Made by a program: the position numbers and the translations under genes. The notes beneath the pieces were generated by a model. That model saw nothing but the letters and a program-made list of their open reading frames with translations, did not search any database and was not told the DNA's origin. This document shows, in pieces, positions 1 to 12,893 of a stretch of DNA of 64,000 nt (positions are counted from its first letter, which is position 1; each line of letters opens with the position of its first letter). Origin of the DNA: Darksidea phi (Eukaryota > Ascomycota > Dothideomycetes > Pleosporales > Lentitheciaceae); assembly GCA_030770425.1 (NCBI GenBank), contig JASJFT010000118.1:1-64000 (forward strand). The letters run 5' to 3'.

Positions 1-109
1 CCCCAAACCCAATCCCCCCTGGCGCATCCCCCCAGCCCGCACACCCCAAACCGGTTCAAAACCCCGGGCAACCCCCCCCCCACCAAAAAAAAAAAAAAAA
101 AAAAAAAAA
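1..109. other. GC-rich low-complexity edge ending in poly(A)
   Basis: The first 109 bases are C-rich and contain many CA dinucleotides, unlike the next 24 kb. They end in a run of 10 C (72-81) and a run of 25 A (85-109), then switch abruptly to RIP-mutated element E. No coding or telomeric repeat pattern is visible. It could be an assembly join, low-quality sequence at a contig edge, or real low-complexity DNA. Confidence 0.6.
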
Positions 110-1589
110 GATATATTTAAACTATATTTAAGTTTATATATTTTTAAATTAGTTATCTCTTTATATCTTATAATATTAAAGTTTTAAATACTTATTTTAT
201 ATTATAGATATCTTTAATATATTAGAATTTATATTATTACTAAAAGACTTTATTTCTAAAGTAGCTTTATAAGTTATAAAATAGTTAAAAAAGAAATTAA
301 AGCTATTATCTTAATATTATTTAATATTCTAAAACTTAAAGTAGTTATTAAATTTTATTAGAATAGGGTTCTTTATAAGACTCTTTAGCTTTATCTATAG
401 CTAAAGTTATATATTATTCTTAATAAGTATTATAATCTATATAGTATACTTAAGGGTATTAATAATAGTAAAGTTAATTTAAAAGAGACTATTAATATCT
501 CTAATCTACTAGTCTATAGCTTAGATTATTAAAGTTCTCTTTACTAAGCCTAGTATAAGAAGATTTCTAACCTTAATTAAATTAAATAGTCCCTAATAAG
601 TATTATTTATTAGGGGTAGACTAGTTATAGTTTAATAAATATTTATAACTAGTCTAAAAGCTACTTAAACTATTTTAAAATCTACTTTTATAACTATAAT
701 TTAGTTAACTAATATACCTTAGTATTAAAGATTAATTAATACTTTTATTATTTTTACTAGAAGTACTTCGTCTAGGGCTAGAGTATAAATAGATATAGTA
801 TAAAATATATCTAGATAATTACTATCTATTAGAATATTATTAGCTCCTAATATTAGTAGTATAGTAGTAGAAGCTAAGGATTAAGATTATATAAATCTAC
901 TTTTATAAAAAATATTCTTATAATTAGAAGTCCTATTATTTCTTTATATAGATTAGTAGTTCTTATTAATTATAACTATTATTAGAGCTCTATTTAAAGA
1001 TAGTAGTTTATTAAGTATCTCTAATATATTTCTACTATTATATTATATATAGATTATAGGGATTTTAAGAATATATTAACTCTTTAAATATTTTTAAGAT
1101 TAAATAAACCTCTTAACTAGTAATTATTCTTATTATTTAATTCTAATTTCTAAACTTATTATCTACTAAACTTAGGATATTACTAGTATATTTTATTAAC
1201 CTACTATATATTAGGATTATTTTATCTACTAAATAAATAGGTACTAAAGTAGGTACTCTTCTTTAAGTAGGTAATATAAGAAGATATACTAATAGCTTTA
1301 AATAGATATTATATAGTATAATTAATAAGAACTTTTAAAGTATCGACTTTTAATATTAATATTATACTACTAGTCCTTAAAAAGAAGTAAAAAGGATTTA
1401 AATTATAAGATATATATAGATAGATAGATATAGAAATACTAAAATAGTAAAAGAGTTATATTTAAATAAAGATAAGATAAATTTTTAAGAAGATATAATA
1501 GTAAAATATAAAACTATATAGAATCTAGTATATAACTATAGCTAGATTAATAATAATTTAAAAGTTCTTTAGTAAAAATAGATATAATA
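110..1589 (-). mobile_element. Element E: 5' fragment of a Gypsy chromovirus (same family as B and D)
   Basis: This stretch aligns by eye along its length with the 5' end of element B (about 16515-18047). It comprises an LTR at 1404-1589, again 186 bp, followed on the minus strand by about 1.3 kb of 5' internal sequence. It stops abruptly at the poly(A) run at 85-109, so the rest of the element is missing or outside the window. Differences from B are mainly C/T and G/A, as RIP produces. No open frame remains. Confidence 0.8.
1404..1589 (-). repeat. LTR of element E
   Basis: It has the same length (186 bp) and the same internal landmarks as the LTRs of B and D. It is the 5' LTR of a minus-strand copy. 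Confidence 0.8.
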
Positions 1590-2345
1590 TTAAGTTTAAT
1601 ATTAGCTAATTATTAAGTATAATATTAAATATAATTCTAAGTCTAATATTAAGTCTAATATTAAGCCTAATACTAAGTCTAATACTAAGTTTAATATTAA
1701 GCCTAATACTAAGTCTAATACTAAGTCTTATACTAGGCCTAATACTAAGCTTAATATAGACTAGCTATTAAGCTCGATATTAGCTAGTTACTAAGCTTAA
1801 TATTAACTAGTTACTAAGTATAATACTAAGCTTAATATTAAGTCTAATATTAAGTCTAATATTAAGTCTAATATTAAGTCTAATACTAAGTTTAATATTA
1901 AGTTTAATACTAAGCTTAATATAAACTAGTCGCTAAGCTCTATATTAATTAGTTACTAAGCTTAATATTAACTAATTACTAAGTATAATACTAAGCTTAA
2001 TACTAAGTTTAATATTAAATCTAATACTAAGCTTAATATAAACTAGTCGTTAAGCTTAATATTAGTTAATTATTAAGTATAATACTAAGCTTAATACTAA
2101 GCTTAATATAAACTAGTTATTAAGCTTAATATTAGTTAATTATTAAGTATAATACTAAGCTTAATACTAAGTCTAATACTAAGCCTAATACTAAGCTTAA
2201 TATTAGCTAGTTACTAAGTAAGATACTAAGTATAATACTAAGTCTAATACTAAGTCTAATACTAAGCTCGATATTAGCTAGTTACTAAGTCTAATACTAA
2301 GTCTAATACTAGACCTAATACTAAGCTTAATATAGACTATTATAG
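1590..2345. repeat. RIP-eroded 12-bp tandem array
   Basis: Dozens of imperfect units of the type CTAATACTAAGT/CTTAATATTAAG run through this interval, interleaved with a longer module containing ACTAGT and TAGTTACTAAG. Related units recur at 24661-24770. If insertions B and C are removed, this array, about 70 bp (2346-2415), 18053-18213 and 24661-24770 become one continuous locus. CA and TG are absent, so the original unit was probably more C-rich. There are no spacers of constant length, so this is not a CRISPR array. Confidence 0.8.
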
Positions 2346-2420
2346 CCTATTCTCTAGATAATCTAGTTATTTTACTTATTTTCTATTTTAGTTAGTAGAT
2401 TAGATAATCTTAAGGATTAG

Positions 2421-2606
2421 TATAAGATATATATAGATAGGTAGATATAAAGATACTAAGATAGTAAAAGGATTATATTTAGATAGAAATAAGATAAATT
2501 CTTAAGAAGATATAATAGTAGAATATAGGACTATATAGGGTCTAGTACGTAACTATAGCCGGACTAATAATAATCTAGAAGTTCTCTAGTAGAAGTAGAT
2601 ATAATA
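2421..2606 (-). repeat. 3' LTR of element B
   Basis: A 186-bp LTR that pairs with 17862-18047. Its outer edge abuts target duplication ATTAG at 2416-2420 and its inner edge abuts the polypurine tract. Confidence 0.9.
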
Positions 2607-5600
2607 TAGTCTCCCTCTTTTCTAAGGGCTATTCTAGTCCTTATAAAGAGTTATTTACTATAATATATTTTATTAGTCCTCTTACTTCCTTTAGAAAAGT
2701 TTATCTAAGTATCTATACTTCTAAAAAATTCTATTTTTAAGAAAAAAATAATTTTATAGAGAAGACCTTTTAGATATTTAGTATCTACGTTATACTCTAC
2801 TACCTTAATAGGGGGTTTCTATAGTCTTTTTAGTCTTATAGCCCTTAATTCTAATCTTATAATATATAGCTAGTTTAATTAAAAAGTATATATAACTTAA
2901 ATATTAGTCTATTATTAGTATATATTTATAACTTTTATTTATTATTATTATAGCTTATAGTCTATATATATCCTTATAGATTCTTATACTAGTAGTAATA
3001 ACGTTACTACTTCTCTTATAGGCGATTTTTAATAACTTTTATCTAGTAGATACTTATTATTTTTATATAAAAGCTATTTACTAAGTATAACCTCTATAGT
3101 TACTTCGCTTACTTATAATATCTTTATAAAGGCTTTAAGATTAGCCCAAACTCTATTTAATTTAGTTTTAGTATCTATTATAATAATATAACCTAATAAT
3201 ACTTAGTAATTATTAGCTACTATTTATTATAATTTATAATTATATTAAATTACTTATTCGTCTATAACTCTTCTAGTAAGAGAAATTCCGTTTATATCTT
3301 TATAAATATTTATTTAAAAAATAATAAATTATTATATATTATATCTCTTTAAGTATCTTTATTTCTACGTTTTAGATTTTTACTAGTAAGTATCTAGGGC
3401 GCTATTAGCTTAGATATAAAATAGTCTCTTTTAGTATAAATATAAAATAGTATATCTACTTCTAAATTTCTCTACTTTATTTCTTAATACTTCTAAGATT
3501 CTACCTCTTATTATAATTATCTCTACTAGTTAGTATAGTAATACTATTCTTTTTAAGTATATCTATACTCTTTTTATTTATTTAAAGTCTTAGCCTCTTC
3601 TTATATACTATTAGTATATAAACTACCTCTTTTAGTTTATATAGAAGTTTAATATAGCTAAGCTCTATTAGATTACTTTAAATAACTAGTACTAGAAGGC
3701 TAATATCTATACTACCTATAGTAGGTATAAAGCTTACTATTAAATCTACTTAGTAGTATATACTAGTCTTCTCTTCTTTCTACTAATATAGTTCTACTAA
3801 TAATTTATATAGATTAAGTCTACTTTTTACTACTACTTTAATCTTCTTATCTTTATTATTAAGTATATTTAGTATTATAATACCTAAGCTACTTGTAATA
3901 ATAAGGATATAGATTCTAATATACTTAAGAAGATTTAATAGAATATATAGTTCTATACTTTTAATATTAATACTAGTTAGAATTAGTATAAGACTAAGTA
4001 GAAGCGTCTAATTAAGGATATTAGTAGTAAGGTAGAATTATACTAGGTTATAGCTATAGTATATAAGCTTAACTTCTAGTACTATTAGATATATTCTACT
4101 ATCTTTCTAATAACTTCCTATACTAATTCCTCTAGTATAGACTAGGTAGTATTAGTTATCTAGTATCTATTAACTTTATAATCTCTACTATTTATAAAGT
4201 TTACTTTATTAAGTATAACTCTTTAATTAATATACCTCTTAAGACTATTAATTATAAATATTATTAATATTATTATAGTTCTAATATTTCTAATAGAAAT
4301 ATTATTAATAGAGGTACGATATCTATTACCTCTTAGAAGGGGACGTTATAAAGCTTCTTTAGAAACTTCTTATCTAGTATATATAGCTTACTTAGGTTAC
4401 CTATAAACTATATAATACTTAGCTAAGATTTCTATTATTAGAGTATATAAATAGAATAAATACCTATATTAAAAATCTAGCTTATTAATTTTAATATTAT
4501 TATTATTAATTAGTCTATCTATTACTATAATTTATAAAGACTAGTTTTACTAAATCCTTTAAGCTATAGCTTATTACTAAAGTAGATAGTATCCTCTTTC
4601 TTAACTAATTATTCTACTTATATAGTATCCCCTAAGTAGAGTTCTAAGGGTATCTTTTAGTTAGATCTCTTAGCTCTTTCTTCGTATTAATATTACTTAT
4701 ATAGTCTATCTCTTTAGAATTTCTTATATATATTATTATTTTTTTATAAAAGTTATAATACTTCTTTAGTAACTTTCTACTTTAGATAATCTAATATTTA
4801 ATTATCTAGATTTATTTAATATTCTATAAGAACCTTATTATAATTATTAAGAGAGATTTTAGACTTCTATATACTATTCTTATATAACTAATCTAATTAC
4901 TTTATAAAAAAAAGCTTCTTATTATATACTATCTTATATATAAGGATAGCTTTAACTTTATATTAATTATTATTAAGCTCTAAATACTATATAGACCTAG
5001 ATTTAAAATTTAAATCTTCTCTTAACTCTATCTATTTCTCTAAAAGAGATATATAGAAGATAGAATATAACTAGAATATTAATAGAGATAGCTTAAGCTA
5101 GTAGCTTAGCTTCTTATACTTAGTTTAAATAGTAAAGAGTTTTAAGTACTTTATATCTAATTTCTTTAAAAAATACTTAGTCTTAATATTAATAGCCTTT
5201 AGAATTACTTTTTTACTAATAGTAAAGTACTTATTTATTCTCTTTAAGTTATACTAGTATTACTAGCTTTCTTAAGTATAGATTATCGTATTTTAAGTAT
5301 TAGAAAACTATTATATCTAACTAGTTAAAAAGTTAATAACTTTTTAATATATACTTAAGATCTTTTTATCTATACTTTAGTTATTAGATAGTTAATAGAG
5401 CTAATACTCGTCTTTTATATCGTTAAAATTCTTAGATTTAATATCTATTATAATCTTAATAGAATATATACTATAACTTAAATAAATCTTAAAATTATAT
5501 ATATATTCTACTATTAAAAATAACTAATACTAGTTATTTTACTAATAGTTTAGGTATATTCGTAGGTATACTTTAAGCTTCTAATTCTAGTATTTAGTTT

Positions 5601-5844
5601 AGCTATTTATCTATAGGTAAAAGGTTATACTTATTTATTATTTAATATTAAAATAAAAATATATATTTAATAAGAATTTATTAGTAAAGACGAAGTCTTA
5701 ATCTAAGATTAATAATAATAGAGGTCCGATCTTTATAAATACTTCTATAAATAATAGATTAGCTAATATACTTATAATAATATTCTTTATTATAAATAGA
5801 TACTAAACTAGCTTTAAAAAGTAGTTAACGAGTACTAGTACTAT

Positions 5845-6309
5845 TATTAAACGAGGTCTAGGCTTAATAGGTTATTTAGCCTCGTTTAGAGTTTATACTT
5901 AAGATAGGAGAGAAGAAGAGGGGAATAAGTAGGTAATAGTTTAATTACGTTAATAGATAAGGATTAATCTAGATTTAAATTAACTATAAAGAAAAAAGAC
6001 TATCTAAGAGATTTATAGTTATTATATATTAATTTAGTTTTCTTAGATCTATAGCTCTATATCTATAAATCTACTAAGCTATAGCTCTATAGCTCTATTC
6101 TAATAGATTTACTAAGCTATTACGTAACCCGTAGATCTATTCTTACTAAGGTATAGATCTATTATATAATATTCTAGTAAGGCCGTCTATACTAATTATC
6201 GTTTATACTATAGTTATAATCGTCGTATTCTATATTAAAGCTAGTAATAGATTTAATCTTAGATAGCTCTTCTTACTATTATTTTATAGTATATATTTAG
6301 TTTATAATA
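5845..6309 (-). repeat. 3' LTR of element A
   Basis: 465 bp, preceded by ACTAT at 5840-5844. It differs from 12429-12893 mainly by C/T and G/A transitions, as expected if RIP acted after insertion. Confidence 0.92.
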
Positions 6310-9300
6310 CTATCTCCTCTCTTCGAACCTTCGACTTAGAGGTTATTCTAGTTCTAGTATTTAGCTATATTAGTATTAGGATCTTATCTTAAGAGGCTAT
6401 TATTATCTATTATAGTATTACGTAAAACTTAAGAATATATTACCCTTACTAATAAAATTCTTTATTATAGTTCTAAAATATTTCCCTATAATTATTATTC
6501 GTAGTTAGGAATACTATATATTATTTTATTTAAAGATAGTAGGTATTATAAGACGTATATTTATACTAATATATAAGGTTCTTATTATATATCTAGTATC
6601 TTACTATTAGAAGGTTTATCTATATTAAATAATAAAACTTACACGTTAGGGCTTATTACTATTAATAAGATCCGTCGACTATACGGAAGAGAAACTTTAA
6701 TAGTAGCTAGAAAAGGCTTAAAAAACTTAAGATAAGCTTTTTAATAAGCTAGTAGAGGTCTAAATACGAGTATATTATTTAGAGAAGTAGAGGGTAGTCC
6801 TTTATAAGAAGTCGGCGGTATAATCCTAGGTACTAGAAGCTAAGCTAAATAAAGAGAAGATAGAGCTTCGGTAACTAGGGTAGTAGAAGAATCTAAAGGT
6901 CTCTTTAACTACTTTAAATATTACTTATAATATTATAAATAATATTACTTCTCTTAATTTATTAAATATCTCTTACTATATCGTAGATAATATTAATCTT
7001 CTTAACTTACTATAAGATAAACTTATCTTATCTCCGGGTTTTCTTTAAAATTATAGTTTTAGTACTCTATAAGTTTCTTAGAATAATTAAGATAGTTTTT
7101 AGATTCCTAGATTTATTTCTATAGTTTTCTATTTTTATCCGTTCCCTACTATTAGATTAAGTAGTAGTTTTTTCTATTTTTAACGTCGTTATCTAGAATT
7201 TTTTCTACTTTCTATTTTTTATTATCTTTATTATATATATCTACTTCGTATACTACTAGTTTAATATCCTATAGTATCTTTTCTAGTAAGCTAATATAGA
7301 ATATAGAATAGATTTTTATTTATAGAGGTAGTCTTAGTCGGTAATTTATAGATAAGACTTATTTCTTAATCTTATAAGGTCTAATTTTAGTATAGTCTAG
7401 TTTACTATTAGGTTATTTACTCTTAATATTTTTTTATAGTAACTATACCTTTTCTTCCTCTTTAAAAGTAGGTACTTCCTTTTACTTCTTATTATAGTAC
7501 TTATTTATTCTATTTTAAAGGAATTCTACGTCTTCCTTAAGCTATTAGTATATTCGTAGAATAATTTTTACCGTTTCTTCTCTATTCTAGCTATAGGATT
7601 AGAGTTATCTAGGTTCTTTATATATTTTTAATTTAATTCCGTAGTTTATAAAGAAAGGTATTATCTTTATTATACTATATTATAAACTATTATATATAAA
7701 TTATACTATAGGTAAAAGTATAACCTAATTATTTTAGTAGTAGTTTAGATAATATCTAAGGTATTATTCTATTATTTAATTTATTTACTTTATTAGTCCG
7801 TCTATCTATAGATAGTACGTAGTTAATATATTATACTTAGTTCCTAATTTAGCTATAAGAGTTTACTAAAATTTTACTATAAATTTAATATCTCTATTTA
7901 AAATAATCTTATCTAGTATTCTATACTTACTAAATACGTATCTTAGTAAAGTATAGGTAAGTTATTCTACTATATTTCCTTTATTTATATATAGGATAAA
8001 GTAAGTATACTTTATAAACTTATCTACTACTATTAGTATAGTATTATAGAATACTTCTATTATTAGTTCCTTAAAACGCGGTAACTACGTAATAAAGTCT
8101 ATAGTAATAATCTTTTATAGTTCTTCTATATTTTCTATTAGTTATAGTATTCTATAGAGTATATATCTAGTATACTTATTATAGTAATAATCTATATATT
8201 CTAGAAGTATCTAGTTAACTAGCTATCTTATATATAGAAAATAGTATATCCTTATTAATTATTTAAGGGTTTTTTCTACTCCTTAGTATCTATATATTAG
8301 TATCTCGTAATATTATCTAATAAATTCTTTTTTTATTATCTTAGGTATATAGGCTTTTTAGAATATATAGATAATTTTATCTTTTTCTTAGATTACTTTT
8401 TAAATTTTATTTTATTTATCCGTTATCTTTATAGTAGCTATACGGATTTATTAAGTCTATTTATTTTCTTCTAGTTCGAGTATTATTTCTCGTATTCCTA
8501 TTAATTTTAGATAGTTATAGGTAATCGTCCCGTTCGGTTATAGCTTAAGAATAGCCGTACTAAGCTTCTCTATTTTCTAGTAATTAAGTCTTCTACTAAG
8601 CGTATCTACTTATTTATTTTCTAATTCTTTAGTATATATAATCTTAATATTATAAGTCGCGAGGGTTTATACCTATTATATCTATCTTCTAATTAAAGGT
8701 TTATTTATTAAGAATCCTATTAGATTCTTATAATCTATATAGATTATAATAGAATATTTAGATTCTTATAGGTTAGATCTCTATTCCTTTAAAACTTCGA
8801 CGATTACTAATAACTCTTTATTATAGATATTATAGTTAAGCTCGGCTAATAATATCTTTTATAAGAAGTAGTATACTAGTCTAAGATTATCTTTATTATC
8901 TTTCTATAGTAGTACTACTCCTATTATATAGTCTAATATATCTATTTTAATAATTAATAGTTCTTTAGGATTATATATCTTAATTATAGGTTCTTTAGTA
9001 AATTATTCTTTAATCTTTTCGAAGGCTTATTAGTATTCTTCCTTCTATTCGAAGGGTTAATCTTTCCTCGTAAGTTACGTAAGTAGTACCGTTATTATAC
9101 TCTATTATAATATTAATTTTCGATAGAAGTTATAGAATTCTAGAAACGATTATAGCTCCTTAAGATTCTTAGGCGTTAGTTATTTCTTAATCTTTTTAAT
9201 CTATTATAGGTCTACTTTAATTTCTTCTAATCTAATAATAAATCCTAGAAACTTTATTTCTTATACGTAGAATTTATATTTTCGTAGGTAAAGATATAAT

Positions 9301-12300
9301 TATACTTCCTTAAGCGTTTATAAGACCTTCTTTATATATTCTTTATATTCTTCTTCTATTTTAGAGTAGATTAGGATATTATTAAGATATACTATTATAA
9401 ACTAATCGAGGTAGTTTTATAAAATATTATTAATTCGTTTCTAAAATATCGCGGGTATATTAATAAGTCTAAAGGGTATTACTTAGTACTTATATAGTCC
9501 TTTCTTAGTCCTAAAAGCTATTTTCTATTCTTTATCTTTCTTAATTTAGATTTAGTAGTATATATTTCGAATATTTAGTCGTATAAACTATTTAGCTTTT
9601 CGTAGTTAGTCTTATATTTCTAATATTAAAGATAAGGGATATTAATTCTTAATTATAATATTATTAAGTATTTAGTAGTTAATATATAATCGTAATTTCG
9701 TAGTACCTTTCTTAGATATAAAGAGAACCGGGTATTCTATAGATAAGTTTAAGTATTAAATATATCTTTTTATAAGGTTATCTTCGAGGTATTTTATTAT
9801 AATTTTCTCTTCTTCTTTAGTTAACTTATAAATTAGTTCGAATCCTAGAGTTTTTCCTTCTTATAGTAGGATTACGTAGTCCTAGGGTTAGTACTAGAGT
9901 AGACTTTTCTCTAGTTTTATAAATAATTCTTCTTATTTCTTATATTATTCTAGAATATTATTATTTTCTTCTTAAGTTACGCCTAGATTCTATTATAGAA
10001 ATAATACTTATTAGTTTATCTATCGAATTTAAGGATTAACTTCTTAGAGCTATAGTATTCCTAGAATTATATCCTAGTCTTCTAATATCTTAATTATATC
10101 GAGTATCTTATTTTCTTTCTCCTATCCCTATAGACTAAGTTTATCTTTAGTTTTATATATTATAGGTTTATTAAAGGGTTCTCCTTTAATAGTATATATA
10201 ATACTAGGGTATTATTTCTTCTATTAAGAGATCTTCTTTTTTTAGACGAAGTCTTTACTAATAAAGTTTCGAGTAGCTCTACTATTAATTAAAGTAGTAA
10301 TCTTTCTTCCTTAGTAGGTTTCTTAGAGGTAGATATAGTCCTATTCTTTTATCCCTTAAATTCTTATCTTCTTAGGTTAATATTTTATATTAATCTTAGT
10401 CTAAACGTACTTTAGGTATTTATTTTCTAGGTATTTATACTATAATCTTTCTAGGATATAATTTAATAGTAGAAATAGTCCTAGTATAATTCTAATATAT
10501 TCCTTTCGTTACTAATTTTTAAATTATTACTATTTATATACTACTTCTAGTATAACTACCTAGATAATCCTTTTATTATAGTCTTTTACTAGGTAGTAGT
10601 TATTTTTTTATTTTACTTCCTTATAGAGTCGGTATTCTCTTTATATATATAAGATCTATATAATCTTAAAGTATATTAGGTATCTTATTTTATACCGTAG
10701 ATTATCCTCTAAATTAACCTTATATTTCTAATTATTATATTTTATAAAGATTATTCGTACGGGAATCTATCTTTCGATTACTATATATTATAGTTATTTC
10801 TTATTAACTATTTTCGTAATATACTATATTTCTTTCTAAGTTTCTTAATTAGGTATAAGGTCTATAATAATAAAGTTCTATTTAACCTATTATTTAAAGT
10901 CTTTAAATAGTTAATATATTAGGTAAAATCTAGACTATTCTTCGTAAATCTCCTATATTATTATAGGTATTATAGTTTTCTCTATAAACTATAAGGCTTA
11001 AGTATAAGTTATATTAAGTTCTAGTACTAATTCTATTTCTTCTTTAGATAGTCGAATTATTTATAGATATCTAATATTCTTATATATCGTAACTAGATTT
11101 TCTTCTTCTAGTTCTAAGGACTTATTACTATTATTAACTATTTATAATAGTATATCTAGGGCGTTATTAGAATCTTCCTTTTCTATAGATAAGTCTTCCT
11201 CGAGTACTTCTTCTTATACTTCTAGTAAGAACAAAACTCTTCTTTAAGACTCCTAAGTTATAGCTATCTATTATTTTTATAACTAATAGCTAGTATTTAA
11301 CTTAGCTTTATAGTATATTTTATACTAGTCGCGTATATAAGTCGTCTAATATATAGTATTATATTCTTATATTATAGCTATTCTATTCTTCTTACCCTAC
11401 TAGGCGTATTAGGATTTTTCCTTTCTTAGACCTAACCTATAGTCTTTTACTAGGTATCCTTACTTTTTATATTTAAAGTATACTTACTTTTTATAAAGTT
11501 CTTATTTTTTAGAGTTCTATTTTTCTTTCTTAGGTTCTAAACTAGCCCCTAGGACTATTACCTCTAGTCTATAGTATTTCTCTTTCTTCTTTTTTTTATA
11601 GAATTTAACCTTCCTCTTTCTTTCTAGGTTCTAGAGATAGAGGTTATTATTAATCTTAATAGCTTACTTAATTAGTCCTCTTATAGTCTAGGGTCGTTCT
11701 ATTCGAATTATTTTATAATAGATATAGTCTTTTAGTCCTTTATAATATTATAATATAAGGGTTACCTCTCCCTATTAGATCTTTATAGTAAGTTATTTAA
11801 ACTTAGACGTATAGGTTATAATAGATTTTATCTATCTAAGATATATAATTTTTTATTCTATTAATCTTTCTAAATTAATATCTTTAAAGGTAATATATAA
11901 CTTATTCTTAAAGTACTTATAACTTAAGAAGATAGTCTTTATTTTATTACTTTACTAAGCCTTTAGTAGTCGTAACTATTCGTTTAGATATATTTTAAAC
12001 TAAGTAATAGTCTTCTCTATAAACTAAATTACTATAAATAATACTTTATTACTTTTAGTAGGTAGTTTTATTCTATTAAGGTTAAGGTAGATTACTATAT
12101 TAGCTAAAAATCCCCTAAATTTCGACCTTATTCTATTAAACTTTTCTAGTTCTCTAAGTTTTAATAGTTTACTTATATATCTCTAGAGTTAGATAGTTAA
12201 CTCTATAAGCTAGACTTTTAATATATCTTTTCTTTTCTTAAATATATACTAATTCTTAATAACTCTTTCGAAGTTTTCTATAGTTATACTACCTTCTAGG

Positions 12301-12428
12301 GAACTAAATTCCTAATAGCTTTCTACTTTAAAGGGTTCGGCCTAAGTTAGTAGCTACGCCGTTCTACTTTATCGAGTTCCTTCTCCTATTATCGTAGTTA
12401 GCTATTCCTACCTACTAGATAGTTAAGG

Positions 12429-12893
12429 TATTAAACGGGGTCTAGGCCTAATAGGTTATTTAGCCTTATTTAGGGTTTATACTTAAGATAGAAGAAAAGA
12501 AGAAGGGAATAAGTAGGTAATAGTTTAATTATATTAATAGATAAGGATTAATCTAAATTTAAATTAACTATAAAGAAGAAAGACTATCTAAGAGATTCGT
12601 AGTTATTATATATTAATTTGGTTTCCTTAGATCTATAACTCTATACCTATAGATCTACTAAGCTATAGCTCTATAGTTCTATTCTAATAGATCTATTAAG
12701 CTATTACGTAACCTATAGATCTATCCTTACTAAGGTATAGATCTATTACGTAATATCCTAATAAGACTATCTATACTAATTATTATTTATACTATAGTTA
12801 TAATCGTCGTATTCTATATTAGAGCTAGTAATAGGTTTAATCTTAGGTAGCTCTTCTTACTATTATTCTATAGTATATATTTGGTTCGTAATA
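12429..12893 (-). repeat. 5' LTR of element A
   Basis: 465 bp, followed by ACTAT at 12894-12898. The ends read TA...TA, consistent with a RIP-altered canonical TG...CA. Confidence 0.92.

Larger units (their letters stand above)
5845..12893 (-). mobile_element. Element A: Ty3/Gypsy chromovirus nested in element B, RIP-inactivated
   Basis: Two LTRs of exactly 465 bp (5845-6309, 12429-12893) are flanked by the target duplication ACTAT (5840-5844, 12894-12898). The uninterrupted site is seen in element D near 57980. Minus-strand remnants run in Gypsy order: Gag zinc knuckle (about 11435-11480, its Cys and His changed to Tyr), reverse transcriptase YLNNILIYS (9361-9392, from YLDD), an integrase GPY/F module (about 7300-7440) and a chromodomain (about 7050-7215). 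The polypurine tract lies just right of 6309. A is younger than B. It is a different family, because its LTR is unrelated. Confidence 0.93.

Noticed and set aside
1..60. Telomere at the window start
   Set aside because: CCCCAAACCC-type sequence appears only irregularly and there is no (CCCTAA)n run.
1590..2345. CRISPR-like array
   Set aside because: The units are contiguous short repeats without spacers, in a eukaryotic RIP context.
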